A stretch of 64,000 bases of DNA. It comes from Bolinopsis microptera (taxonomy: Eukaryota > Ctenophora > Tentaculata > Lobata > Bolinopsidae). Numbering within the stretch: the stretch's first letter is position 1; each line of letters starts with the position of its first letter. The notes below the pieces were generated by a model. That model worked only from the letters and a program-made list of their open reading frames with translations. It searched no databases and had not been told where the DNA came from. The stretch lies in NCBI RefSeq assembly GCF_026151205.1, contig NC_087077.1, forward strand, positions 13,428,983-13,492,982. The letters are read 5' to 3'. This document shows positions 12,557 to 23,304 of this stretch, piece after piece. A program made the translations under genes and the position numbers.

Positions 12557-13010
12557 TCGCAGTCACGGCTGTATGGCATTCCAGTGGTCACAACATCAAA
12601 GGGAATTTTATGCTAGATTAGTATGGATGGTGATTTCGAACCAACCAGCTGAATTTAAATTCCACTACTCATTAATACAGCCCTGTGTTTGTTGTTTATT
12701 ATATTGGTGTTTGTTTGTTTGGGGACCGGTTTTTGGTACCCGGCCAATGTTTACAAAATAATATAATACATAACAATATAATTTTATTTAATATGCCTGA
12801 ATATGAAAATTGAAAATGTTGATTACGTCTATTCATTAAAAACAAAAACAGAAACTTTAAAAATTGATTGGTGATTTTAAGTTTTAGTCTTAGCTTTTGT
12901 TTTTTATAGCTTCTAATTCTTCTGTTTTTTAGTGAATATTCGACATTCTTATCTCTATTCTTTAAAATTTTAAATATTTAATCGTCCGAGTAAATCTATT
13001 GTTACTGAAT

Positions 13011-13856
13011 CAGAGGCAACATATAAGTGCGGAATCGCACTATTGACCTAATACCACACTTTTTTGCACTATCAGCCGTTATTCTATCAGATTTGTGTAC
13101 TTCAACTTGGTATTGCTGTGAACAATAAGATATGATCGACATGTCCAAAACTATAGAACTATGGTTAGGGTCAAACGCTTTTCTTGACTTGACATAAAAA
13201 ACATTTGAAAGTATAGTAGAATTAATAGTAAAATTAGGAAAAACATTTTTTCCTAAAACTATTCCAAGAAGTTCTTTATTATTATCAGATGGCAAGCTGA
13301 TAATGTATTGACTTTTAATACTATCAATATTTGAAAAAAGCAAAAGAGGTTGAATCTTGACAAGCTGGATCGCAATCCCTCAGTAGATTGAAATGTATCC
13401 ATTTTACTCACCTTGGATTGTACGCACAATGTGTTGGAATATGGATAATGTGTTGGAATCTAATGTTGTAAAGTTACTCTAAATAATAATCTGCCTCAAT
13501 AATTATACTCACCATCAGCTCAACAAACCCCAAGCCAATGGCCATCCTGCCCATATAATTGTAAAACCTTTTATGAGGATGATTCTAGGTTTATAGTTAT
13601 ACATCTCAAGAATTGTCAGAAAACACATATGACATATTGCAAGTTAATTATCGTTTTAAACACAACAATCGTGTAACGAGACGCTGTTGAATAATCCAAC
13701 CTAAAAGTACTTAAAGGCTGCAAATTTCGCGAATAGTTCAGCCTAATTGCGGCGTTTTTAGTCTCCGAATTTTCCGCACATAAAAAGTCTTGGGCAGATG
13801 CGGAATCGCACTATTTACAAAATATTACCGCACCTACGTCCTACATGTTGCCTCTG
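13011..13856. mobile_element. 0.85-kb nonautonomous DNA element, copy 1
   Basis: The ends carry the inverted sequences CAGAGGCAACAT and ATGTTGCCTCTG, followed inward by GTGCGGAATCGCAC-type blocks. A diverged relative in the same orientation lies at 46592-47403, sharing the ends and internal landmarks such as a block reading ATTGTAAAACCTTTTATGAG. No matching flanking duplication is visible here. A 113-codon minus-strand frame inside (13002-13343) is not preserved in the second copy and is probably not coding. Confidence 0.7.
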
Positions 13857-14466
13857 GTATTATAACCGATGCCGAAATAGGGATTTTCAAACACGAGCCG
13901 GGAAATTAGGAAATACCAATACCACGTTTATTGGTACCGTAGAAAAAAATCTTAAAAATTTTCCCAATCAATTTGTTCTATTATCTTATTATTCCTCTCT
14001 GCTTAATTCTGCTTTACCTCTGTTATAGTAATAAAGATACGACCTGAGCTCAGGTCGCTGAGTTGTTAACGGTCCATCAACAGGTCTGATACCACAATAT
14101 TAGCTGTGGAGACCACTTTCTAACTTTCTACTATTACTACAAAGACAAAAAGTTTGATCTGTAGTTAACTAGTGTTTGGTAGTTTACCAATTACCTTGGA
14201 TTGTCGTCTAATTACAACGCAATTAAGGAGAGTTTTGCCTAATTTTTTAGCAATGTCCTCCAATATTCCAATAAAGAGTCGAAATTTATTGCAATTTATG
14301 AAATAGTATTTGAAATGCACGTTAACTTCAACCACATTTGATATTATATTTTTTATTATTATCGATTCGTCCTGCATTTGAAAGGTCTATCGCTTGCTGA
14401 TGTTATTGTTATGTGCTTTTTTGCTGTGGTCGGAAAAGTTAATTTTAGAAATGGCCAAAAAATATA

Positions 14467-15267
14467 CCTTACTCGGGATTATTACGACGGGTTTATTAAC
14501 GACCGGTTAAAATATGGTTCGGGAAAAATATGGCGAAATTGCTCAAAACCCACCACATTTTCCCGGTCGCCATTTTACCGGTGTCCAACCTTTCAATTTT
14601 AGATTCAAAAATTTTGTCTCAGATGTAAATTCCCTTATTAGAGATAAGCAAGTTTAGAAATTTTCGCATTGCTAAAACTTGTGAAACAAGTCGAATTATC
14701 AATAATTGTTGAAAGTAGACAGAAATAATGACTCGTGGTTAATCAAACTAGATGGAAAATAATTTTTAACATTTGAAGCGTAACAACCAGATCGATATTA
14801 AGATAAAGGGAGAGCTGTTTAGTCTTCCAATAAGTTGTAATCGTCTTCGTTATCTTCATCTGGATCATCCCTTTCATCAGTTTTAATTAATTCAAGTTTT
14901 AATTTAACTGTTACTTTTACTTTGAGTCCTATTTCATTATGTAGAGATAGTCAATACCTAAGAAATTAAAAATTGGCCTATTTAAATCAAATTTGACAAT
15001 AAGGATATATGACAAGAATTGGGCAAAAAGGTGAATTTTTTGCAATTTTAGCCAAATGAAGTCGAAAAACCTACAACAAGTGTCCCAATAGTCTTCTTTA
15101 GTGAATATAAGACAACGATTAAAATATGAGCACCCATACCCCTTGGGAACCCTAAAAGCTGAGTAGGCGGGTTTATTAACGACCGGTGAAAATGTGGTTC
15201 GGGAAAAATATGGCGAAATTACCCTAAACCCACCACTTTATCCCGGTCATAATAATCCCGAGTAAGG
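14467..15267. mobile_element. 801-bp inverted-repeat element with duplicated terminal blocks, TA target duplication
   Basis: Both ends are CCTTACTCGGGATTATTAYG in inverted orientation, flanked by TA (14465-14466 and 15268-15269). Just inside each end is a block of about 110 bp in direct orientation (GGGTTTATTAACGACCGG, then TTCGGGAAAAATATGGCG, then AACCCACCAC, then CCCGGTC). The element therefore looks like two copies of a short MITE bracketing a unique 500-bp middle. Tc1/mariner-like by its TA target. Confidence 0.75.
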
Positions 15268-15399
15268 TAGGTAAAATCTGGACAATCCTTACTCCTTAGT
15301 GTCCGACTTTACCCAACTTGGCCATGGCAATTACTTTTAAGGCATATAAGCACTAAGCAGCATATTAAGCTTGCAGATTGACATCTTTCAACGATTCAA

Positions 15400-15462
15400 C
15401 TAAGCTATTTTTCTTCTTTTTTTTCTTTCTTTTTTCTTTTGTTTTCTTCTTTTTTCTAAACT
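15400..15462. repeat. Polypyrimidine tract
   Basis: An almost pure CT tract of about 55 bases, T-rich with interspersed C, lying downstream of the SLC46-like gene, which is on the minus strand. Confidence 0.8.
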
Positions 15463-15675
15463 CCTGACAGACTGGCATGAAGGTGAGGTGTGGTTATTAT
15501 TATTACTTTACTGAGAGAATATTTTTCCGTTTTCACTGAACATGAACATGGTAGAGAAAGATAAAAGGTTACTGCGGTAAAAATAATGCTGATCGTAGCT
15601 GCTTGAATAAATATCATAACTATAAAACAACGAAACATAAGAAAAAATAGGAAAATCCCGAATTAATTTGTGTGT

Positions 15676-18600
15676 TCATTTGCTCTTAATAAAATTATTT
15701 TGTTTTTCGGCACAAATTTTGCCACAAGAATTATAACCAACCCGATTACATTGGTAACGACACAATGGTAAAAACTCGGTCAATACTGTTCTAGTCTGAT
15801 TACTAAACTGTTTCCAATAAACTGCCAAAACAATTCCTGAAGTCAGGGTCAAAACAAGCGGTATGATAAAACAAAACCCGTGAACGGGCCATAATTTAGT
15901 CTTTTGATACGTGAAGCTGATAGCGGGAATTATGAGGCAGATAAGCAACCTCTCAGACCCGGTGGTTATTGAGTACCAGAACGCTAGCTGACTCTCTGGG
16001 ACATACTTGCTGAGGAGGGAGTTGAAACTGATGGCTGCTAGACCAAACATGCCGTAGAGTGTGCCTCCTAAAAACAGGGTTATAGTTGAGGTTGACACCA
16101 TGAAGACGAGATACGAGAGTGCGAGGAGGGACAGTCCCGCGGCTATCATGTGGGTATCTTTTATTGTTTTCAGTAAATACGAGGGAATAATTGTGTAGAT
16201 GAGGCATATCACTGACAAAGCTAGAGTTTTGTAGCCGAGGAATGCCCCGATGAGGGTTGCACTGAAGTTGAAGGGTTCACTAATGAGGTATATTACAAAC
16301 AGGTTCGCTGGTGCTGAGAAGGACAGTCTCCCGAGGATACTTAAACAAATGGATAGTCTAGCCCTTTTCTTCTCTGTACCATATCTGGGGTGACTGTAAT
16401 TATAAAACCTGAATAACTTAGAATATGAGTTACACTGCGGGACGGCTTTCGCCCTGGACTCTTGTAAAAGTAGACAATGAACTGATAACACCACGAAAGT
16501 GCCCATACAGCCGAAGCAGACAGGTGCAGCTCCGAGAGAGTTGATGAGAGCCCCGCTGAGGGAGAAGCCCAGGACCTGAGCGAATGTTCGAACACTCTCG
16601 TTAACGGCCAGGCATTTAGTTCTGTGGGATGGCTTGCACATGTCTGAGATGAGGGTCTTCGTTCCAATCAGGATGGTCTCTATACCTCCCCCTGTTCCTG
16701 AGATCAGCATATATGCTCCTATCAACCACCATCTCTGAAATTTTGAAATTTTTATTAGAGTTGAATATAAATTATAAACTCAGTAAAAACTCAGAATTGA
16801 AAAGATTTAATTTCCAGTTTCTTTTTTATTCTTACATTCACGGGTACGATGAGGAAGAGAAACAGAACCAAAGTGAATAGTCCCTGAGCTATACAACTCG
16901 CCACCATCGGCCACTTTCGTCCCTTCCTGAATTATGAATATTTAAAATTGCTAAATAAATGTAAATTCAGCTTATTGGAGAACCCAATTATAGCTAGACT
17001 TTATTCAGACCAGTGCAATTATTCAATTAAATTTTGCACTTTTGCGGTTCAAAAGATATTTTCACAAACCTGTCACTGAGTGCAGCCCAAAAGAAACCAG
17101 TAACAACTCCGATCACTTCGCTGAGACAGGACGCTGATACCATGATGTGCGAAGTGGCTTGTTGGGCCAGATTCTCTAGGGCCAGATTCTCTCGTGCCAT
17201 CCTAAAGCACTGGCTCAGACTGGAATCTTCGTAGTAACCACATCTGCCGTGCCACTGCCAGTTGATGGTGGCGTTATCGCGGTCTTGTTCTGATTTTCTG
17301 GGAAATGTGAAGGGTTATTTAACAAGAGTCATTGTCGATACTTTAAGGGGTTTGAGTTTTCGCCAGTTTGGATTGTAATAACCGATCGTGACTAGCGTTT
17401 GATGTGGCTTCTCCAATTTCCAGCCATAACACAAACCAACAATAAACGCTGAGTTTCAGTAGGTAGGCTACTTTCAGATGCTTGTTTATATCCTTAAGAG
17501 GCTACACCCCCCCCCCCCACACTGCAGTACATGGCAGGTTACTTTCTGATTGAAAGATTCCGTCGCCTGCACTAATTATATCCCACGGCCCGAATATTGT
17601 TTCATCCACTGCATATTTTGACCTTGATTAGTCAAATGAGGCATATTTATACGACCAGACACGGACACTATTAGTATTGTTTGCCGGAAACAAGTATGGG
17701 TGCAACAGTCATAGTACGAGTTTTTTAGAAACGTTTGACACTTGTGACTTGACAGGTGTTGTCGCAGTTTCTGAAATTTTCTCTGTCAACTGAAGTTAAA
17801 TCCTGTTTGACACCTATAATTATATCAACCATCTGCTGTCCCTAATCGGGTTAATTTGTAGCGGCAAAGACTAACGACTTTGTAGTCTCGACATTGTAGA
17901 GTCGAGTTGCTGCTATTATTAGAAAGTAGAAACAGCTTGCTAATTTAGAATGGTACATCTCTATTTACTATTATATTGTCAAGTTGGATTTTTGAGCAGT
18001 TATATTTCACAATTTTAGCAAAATTACAGTCACCGTTCATAAATAATTTGCGGCGGGAGATTTGTTGCTGCAAAAAACTAGGGTTAGGTTTTGTTGAGAG
18101 AAAATTCTCATACCCTGACCCTGACCCTGACCCTGACCCTGACCCTGACTCTGACCCTGACCCTGACCCTGACCCTGACCCTGACCCTGACCCTGACACT
18201 GACCCTGACCCTGACCCTGACCCTGACCCTGACCCTGACCTTAAACCTTAACCTTAACCTTAACCTTAACCTTAACCTTAGGCTTAACCTTAAACCTAAC
18301 CCTAACCAAAATCTAAACCCTAACCATAATTTTGTTGCGCCGACAAATCACCTGTAAAGTCTCACACCGTAGAATTCGGACCCTTTTTTAAATTTTGCAT
18401 ATGTTAGCTTGTTACCACGGCCACGTTTAACTTTAGGTTAAAGTTAAATTATATTAAATCTTAAAACGTTAAAGTGCAACGTTTTAAGATTTAACATAAT
18501 TGAAATTTTGCTGTTTTTCAAATTAACCGCAAAGTAAAGCCAGTAAAGCCAACAAAATAAAGCCAGATAATTGTAAAATACTTACAAACGAATCTCGTCC

Positions 18601-18710
18601 AGAATATCGGAGTAAATAAACTGAGGGAGCAAGGGTTGCCAGACTGTGACCGTGAAAACAAACAGAAATAGAATGCCTTCACAAAGATAAAATGTCCGTG
18701 GCTCACCCAT
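15676..18710 (-). CDS. SLC46-like major facilitator transporter, four exons, 500 residues
   Basis: Exons on the minus strand: 18586-18710, 17070-17297, 16836-16926 and 15676-16734. All three introns (1288, 143 and 101 bp) have GT donors (GTAAGT, GTTTGT, GTAAGA) and CAG acceptors, and the phases agree, giving 1503 coding bases with a stop. The start is the ATG at 18710 in GCATGGGTGAGCC. Residues 1-42 hold the first membrane helix. The first outer loop has an N-glycosylation site (NAT, about Asn50) and Cys61 and Cys72. The MFS loop-2 signature ALSDRKGRK lies near 113-122. A long helix-rich C-terminal half includes SKYVPESQLAFWYSITTGSE, similar to a conserved stretch of SLC46A3. SLC46 proteins are proton-coupled carriers of folates, heme or muropeptides at plasma or lysosomal membranes; the substrate here is unknown. 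Length fits the family (about 450-500). It may be a lineage-specific paralogue. Confidence 0.88.
18113..18320. repeat. Telomere-like array: (CCCTGA)n, then (CCTTAA)n, then CCCTAA
   Basis: About 21 CCCTGA hexamers, a few with one substitution, pass into six or seven AACCTT units and end with CCCTAACC. A single GGGTTAGG in the opposite orientation lies just to the left at about 18080. Read on the transcribed-gene strand this is TCAGGG, TTAAGG and TTAGGG. TCAGGG is a known variant of the animal telomere repeat. It lies in an intron, so it is an interstitial telomere-like block. Confidence 0.9.
18446..18502. repeat. Long intronic hairpin, about 25-bp stem, 7-nt loop
   Basis: TTAAATCTTAAAACGTT (18454-18470) is exactly inverted at 18478-18494 around the loop AAAGTGC. 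The pairing continues outward for about eight more bases with one mismatch. It lies inside intron 1 of the SLC46-like gene, about 90 bases downstream of the donor. It could be a MITE relic or a structured RNA; nothing beyond the pairing supports a microRNA. Confidence 0.7.
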
Positions 18711-18807
18711 GCATAAAAATACACTGATACACAAACACACTGTGAATTCAAGATAACAACAAATATCTGATAATGGATCAACAAACCAAAAATGCCAACA
18801 ATCGGTG

Positions 18808-18834
18808 TTTATAAGGTAATTGGTCGATCTTATC
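18808..18834 (-). promoter_or_regulatory. Possible core promoter of the SLC46-like gene
   Basis: Reading toward the gene there is GATAAG (18829-18834), CCAAT (18819-18823) and TATAAA (18808-18813), about 100 bases before the start codon. The spacing would place transcription start near 18780 and give a 5' leader of about 70 bases. CCAAT is unusually close to TATA, so this is a tentative reading. Confidence 0.3.
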
Positions 18835-19083
18835 AGCGACTACTCAGTTGGGATCGAATTTACATTCTTCAGTAGTCACACCAGTTATGTATTTAAGAGA
18901 ATTACGTGATTTGAGACGGATCATCCCGATCAGTGATCATCAGCGGCTGCAGGCTTGACATACGATCAGTGATCATATGTCATGAATGGCCACTGTTTCA
19001 TTTTTTACTCTTTTTTTAGTATCAGGCGACTGTCTGATAAGATCTCAATCAGTTGATTGGGGTTAATATTTCCTAATTAGGTT
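18829..19083. repeat. Upstream region of the SLC46-like gene, duplicated copy 1
   Basis: About 255 bp that match 19990-20247 in the same orientation, with substitutions and small indels. Shared landmarks are ATTTACATTCTTC, CAGCGGCTGCA, AATGGCCACT and TCAGTTGATTGGGGTTAATA. It contains two copies of GATCAGTGATC at 18928 and 18964. Confidence 0.85.
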
Positions 19084-19739
19084 AGATATTTATTCGATAA
19101 GACTGGTCAGCTGATGGTCCCAGGTACACTAAAATGTTACCATCATCAAAAACCTTAACCTTAAACCTTTTAACACTAAATTCAATAACAACAACAGAAA
19201 TACAAAACTGTAGTGATCCTTATCACCGTGATAAGGCCGTGCTTGATTGTAGATATCACGGGACACTGTGCTTTGGTCTAAACAAACACCTCAACACAAT
19301 TAACTTTGCAAATCAAGCACCAGTGAGTGTCTTATATGCGACAATAAAGATGAGACTTTCTCGCACTTTGTTGGACAGTACCCAGCTATTGTACAAATAA
19401 GAAGGCAATATTTTTAGAATTATTACCTTTCCGTCAACGACATCTTTGATGCTTCAGTTTGACAACCAACATATCACCACTATTGTCAACTTCGCAAATC
19501 GCACTAAACGCCTAATCGTGCCTGAGGAAGTGGACCTGACCGGAGTGACCTAGATTCTACTTTTTACGTTTTAATACTTTCAACACTACTATATAACAAA
19601 TAATTTGAGCATGAATAAGAAGTTGTTACTTTGAAACGTCGTTTATCCTAACAGTGCAGTATCATTTGTCGCAGATCAGAATAACCAAAAACTATTTGGA
19701 ACTCCCAAAAACTGTCTAGATTCTACTCATGTTAGCATG
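19084..19739. other. Spacer between duplicated upstream blocks
   Basis: An 88-codon plus-strand frame (19134-19400) opens with ATG but has no recognisable domain and no supporting splice sites. Otherwise nothing identified. Confidence 0.4.
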
Positions 19740-19980
19740 TTGTCTTAACTCATTATCTCTGATCATCATCCTGCATTTGGCACTAAAGCGTCTACTCATC
19801 CTCCATCATTTCACTTGTTAGTGTTACCCACCTCTATCATCTCCCCATAGATAACTCCGGCAATCCCCTTCAGTCAGTGTTGCCGTACCCCAGAGGCAAG
19901 CAGTGAGGCAGAGCATTCTCATGCTATACTTTCGAGGACCATCTAGGTCCAGCCTCACTTTTTTTGAAGAAAAAAAAGGG
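19740..19980 (+). mobile_element. SINE-like element, copy related to the one at 59.2 kb
   Basis: The 3' part matches the reverse complement of 59121-59317 in order: CCCCATAGAT, CCCCAGAGGCA, ATTCTCATGCTAT and an A-rich tail GAAGAAAAAAAAGG. The left boundary is approximate and no target duplication was found. Two copies with shared internal order and A-rich ends indicate a SINE family. Confidence 0.55.
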
Positions 19981-19989
19981 TAAATTGTC

Positions 19990-20247
19990 GTTATTATCAG
20001 TGACTAATCAGTTCACAGCTGGGGTCGGATTTACATTCGGATTTACATTCTTCGGGTAATTAGGTGAGTTAAATGATTAGATACGGATCACTGATCATCA
20101 TGCAACAGCGGCTGCATACTTGACATATGATCACTGATCGTATAACAAGAATGGCCACTATTTCGTTTTTATGTTTTAGTATCAGTTTTAGTATCAGGTG
20201 ACCGCCCGATAAGATCAGTTGATTGGGGTTAATATTTCCCGATTCGG
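19990..20247. repeat. Duplicated upstream block, copy 2
   Basis: Second copy of 18829-19083, about 1.16 kb away. Its paired motifs read GATCACTGATC (20086 and 20129), preserving the near-palindrome with a changed centre. It contains a small internal duplication of CGGATTTACATT and another of TTTTAGTATCAG. Confidence 0.85.
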
Positions 20248-21149
20248 TCGTGTGTCTTATACGTGATGTTATCTCTTCTGTCGTTCCAAAAAATTAGATA
20301 AGGACAAAGTACCATACAATAAATGGTGGAACCTTTTCAAAATGTAATTAAAGAGTCTAGTGGGGAATCAGAAACTTAAACAATACATTCTTTAACAATT
20401 ATTAGTTTAAATTAAATCATGTGTAGAAAAAGCTCAACCTGGTAACCTTGTTGCCTGCACAGAGCAATTCTATCCGCACATTCACATTTCTCATGAGATC
20501 GCGCACAGTGATCATGACCACTTATTTGTTCAGTAAAAAATAAACCTTGGGAACTTTCAAAGATATTTCTCAGCTAACTGTGCAGTTATGCCATCACATT
20601 AAACTTTTCTCAAGGCATGACTTAGATTGAAAGGAATCTGAGAGAGGCGCCAAATCTTGTATCCGTAATTCCAGCTTAATTCCCGGAATTTACACGAAGG
20701 TATGATAAGAGGTAGAATTGATCGGAAATAGACTCATTTTGTAAGTGTTACTGTAATTGTCGATTATACTTCAGTCTCTAGCAACTATTCTGGAAATTAC
20801 ACGTACGGGTTTTAATTTTCCTGTATCTTCGTTTATGCTAACTCAATAGCTTACTTTTGAAAATAAATAGTATCGTAATGCCTGGTTACAAAATTTAAGA
20901 ACTCAACTTTGATTTTAGTAATTAGTGGTCAAAATTTGGATGATATATATTTCATAAGCTGTCTGTACAACTGAACTACGTTATATAATTATACTAGTTC
21001 ATTTTTCTCAACAATAATCAATATGCAAGAATATGTTTTATAATTGGAAAAAGATAATAATATTCAACGATCATTGGTTAGCGTAGGGCACTTAAATGCT
21101 TGAATACCAAAAAACTTATGTTATTCACAAAACTTATGAATAATAAGTA
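20248..21149. other. AT-rich DNA, nothing recognised
   Basis: No coding, RNA or repeat signal found on either strand. Confidence 0.45.
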
Positions 21150-21915
21150 AGGGTGGGCCAAAAGTCAGTACCCATACGTTGGCCTTTATAGCTCAGTCAC
21201 TGAGTGCCCAATTTAAATACTTCTTTCTGGTATGACTTAATACCACCACTGGTTCGAGGAATTTGTCAACTCGAAAAATATTCGCGTTCATTTTTTTCAA
21301 ATGGAGGTTCATTTTCACATTTATTTGATAGTTTGGATAGTTGGATCAAGCTAAATGTTATTGAATTGTGTTTGGCCATTCGAATTACGTTTGTCCTGAA
21401 AGAATTAGAACTGTAGCTTCTCAGATGACCGAGATATGAAGCATAACGAGTTTATTCATTACGTGTGATCAGGTGATTGGTTTACCTAATCACGTGATAA
21501 GGTGCCCCCGTTAACTACCCCGTTAAACATTATGGGAATTGTTAAGGGTGCCCAATTAAGGTGTCGTGTCACGGTGTCACATAATCACCCAGTCAATATT
21601 GTTAACGAGATACAGAAAATGCTTGATAACTTCGTCATTTCTAATCCGTTTTGCCTCATGTTTTCAGATCATATGCAACATTTGATAATCTACCGTCTCT
21701 GAAAAAATTAGGCGTTCAGCATGTTCAGAGAAAACAATATAGGTGTTTTAATATTGAATGGGCGTGGTCTAAAATATTCGAATTTTCAAATTTTGACGAC
21801 GGAATCCTCGAACCAGTAAGTACAGTATGCCATCTGCAAAGCAACAGCTCTCAAATATAAAACACGGCGGAGCTATTAAGGCCAACGTATGGGTACTGAC
21901 TTTTGGCCCACCCTG
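21150..21915. mobile_element. 766-bp mariner-like nonautonomous element
   Basis: Inverted ends of about 35 bp begin AGGGTGGGCCAAAAGTCAG on the left and, on the right, CAGGGTGGGCCAAAAGTCAG read inward. TA flanks both sides (21148-21149, 21916-21917). The interior has three short overlapping frames (largest 70 codons) and no transposase motif, so it depends on an enzyme encoded elsewhere. Confidence 0.8.
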
Positions 21916-22514
21916 TATTTCCGCACGTGTGGTCACTGGTCATTAATACGTTAATGATCTAAAAATACGTTAAACTAAGTGCTCTCTTATACAGTTATAC
22001 TGATAGCTGAAATATTATTTGTTTCTGACCAGTGGCGAACCGTAAATATGTCCTTAAATAGTTAAATAAAGAAAAATAGAAAAATGCAGGCCTTCTTTTT
22101 TTGCTTTTTTCTTTTAAAAATACTCAAAATTCGGGAAAATACCGGGGGACCTAAATTTTAAGTTATTATTAGTATGCAGAAATTTCATATATTCATGAGT
22201 ATGAAGAAATGACATCGATCGTTATTTACTGCGGTCTTTGGCCGTCTGCAGTTTGCGTCTACCAGAATGCAATTAGATAAAGAACATTGACCGTTAAAAT
22301 CATCCTCTCTGCTCGACTTAATCTATTTCTTCATTTATTTTCGACCTATCATATAAATGTTAGCAGAACTTGTTTTGTGCTCCTTATAGTGTTATGAAGC
22401 TAATATTGCAAGCTAGACTCCACCTAGTACCAGGCCACAAATATCAAAAGATATTATAAGCACCACTACCCAGACTCAAGGTACAACCCGGGCCGGGTTT
22501 TTGACATGACATAA
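21916..22514. other. Unassigned DNA left of the minisatellite
   Basis: Nothing recognised other than a short palindrome ACCCGGGCCGGGT just before the minisatellite. Confidence 0.45.
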
Positions 22515-23304
22515 GGTTACGTTGCTAGGTTACGTTGCTAGGTTACGTTGCTAGATTACGTTGCTAGGTTACGTTGCTAGGTTACGTTGCTAGGTTACGT
22601 TGCTAGGTTACGTTGCTAAGTTACGTTGCTAGGTTACGTTGCTAGGTTACGTTGCTAGGTTACGTTGCTAGGTTACGTTGCTAGGTTACGTTGCTAGGTT
22701 ACGTTGCTAGGTTACGTTGCTAGGTTACGTTGCTAGGTTACGTTGCTAAGTTACGTTGCTAGGTTACGTTGCTAAGTTACGTTGCTAGGTTACGTTGCTA
22801 AGTTACGTTGCTAGGTTACGTTGCTAGGTTACGTTGCTAGGTTACGTTGCTAGGTTACGTTTCTAGGTTACGTTGCTAGGTTATGTTGCTAGGTTACGTT
22901 TCTAGGTTACGTTGCTAGGTTACGTTGCTAGGTTAAGTTGCTAGGTTACGTTGCTAGGTTACTTTGCTAGGTTACGTTGCTAGGTTAAGTTGCTAGGTTA
23001 CGTTGCTAGGTTACGTTGCTAGGTTACGTTGCTAGGTTACGTTGCTAGGTTACGTTGCTAGGTTACGTTGCTAGGTTACGTTGCTAGGTTACGTTGCTAG
23101 GTTACGTTGCTAGGTTACGTTGCTAGGTTACGTTACTTGGTTACGTTGCTAGGTTTTGTTGCTAGGTTACGTCGCTAGGTTACGTTGCTAGGTTACGTTG
23201 CTAGGTTACGTTGCTAGGTTACGTTACTTGGTTACGTTGCTAGGTTTTGTTGCTAGGTTACGTCGCTAGGTTACGTTGCTAGGTTACGTTGCTAGGTTAC
23301 GTTG
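22515..23304. repeat. 13-bp minisatellite (GGTTACGTTGCTA)n, about 60 copies
   Basis: Strict 13-bp period for 790 bp with scattered substitutions (AAGTTACG, GTTTCTA, GTTAAGTT). Near the right end a variant block with GTTACTTGG, GGTTTTGTTG and GTCGCTA occurs twice about 90 bp apart, a higher-order duplication of several units. Confidence 0.97.

Larger units (their letters stand above)
17298..18585 (-). other. Intron 1 of the SLC46-like gene, with telomere-like array and hairpin
   Basis: The donor GTAAGT is at 18585 and the acceptor TTCCCAG ends at 17298. At 1288 bp it is about ten times longer than the other two introns, and much of the excess is repeat: a telomere-like array, a long inverted repeat near the donor and a C-homopolymer at about 17509-17518. 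Confidence 0.8.

Noticed and set aside
15953-16667. Two alternative minus-strand frames within the last SLC46 exon
   Set aside because: Out of frame with the transporter, which has family motifs and splice support.
17945-18357. Long frames encoding Asp-Pro, Ser-Gly and Thr-Leu repeats
   Set aside because: They are translations of the CCCTGA hexamer array, which is stop-free in several frames, inside an intron.
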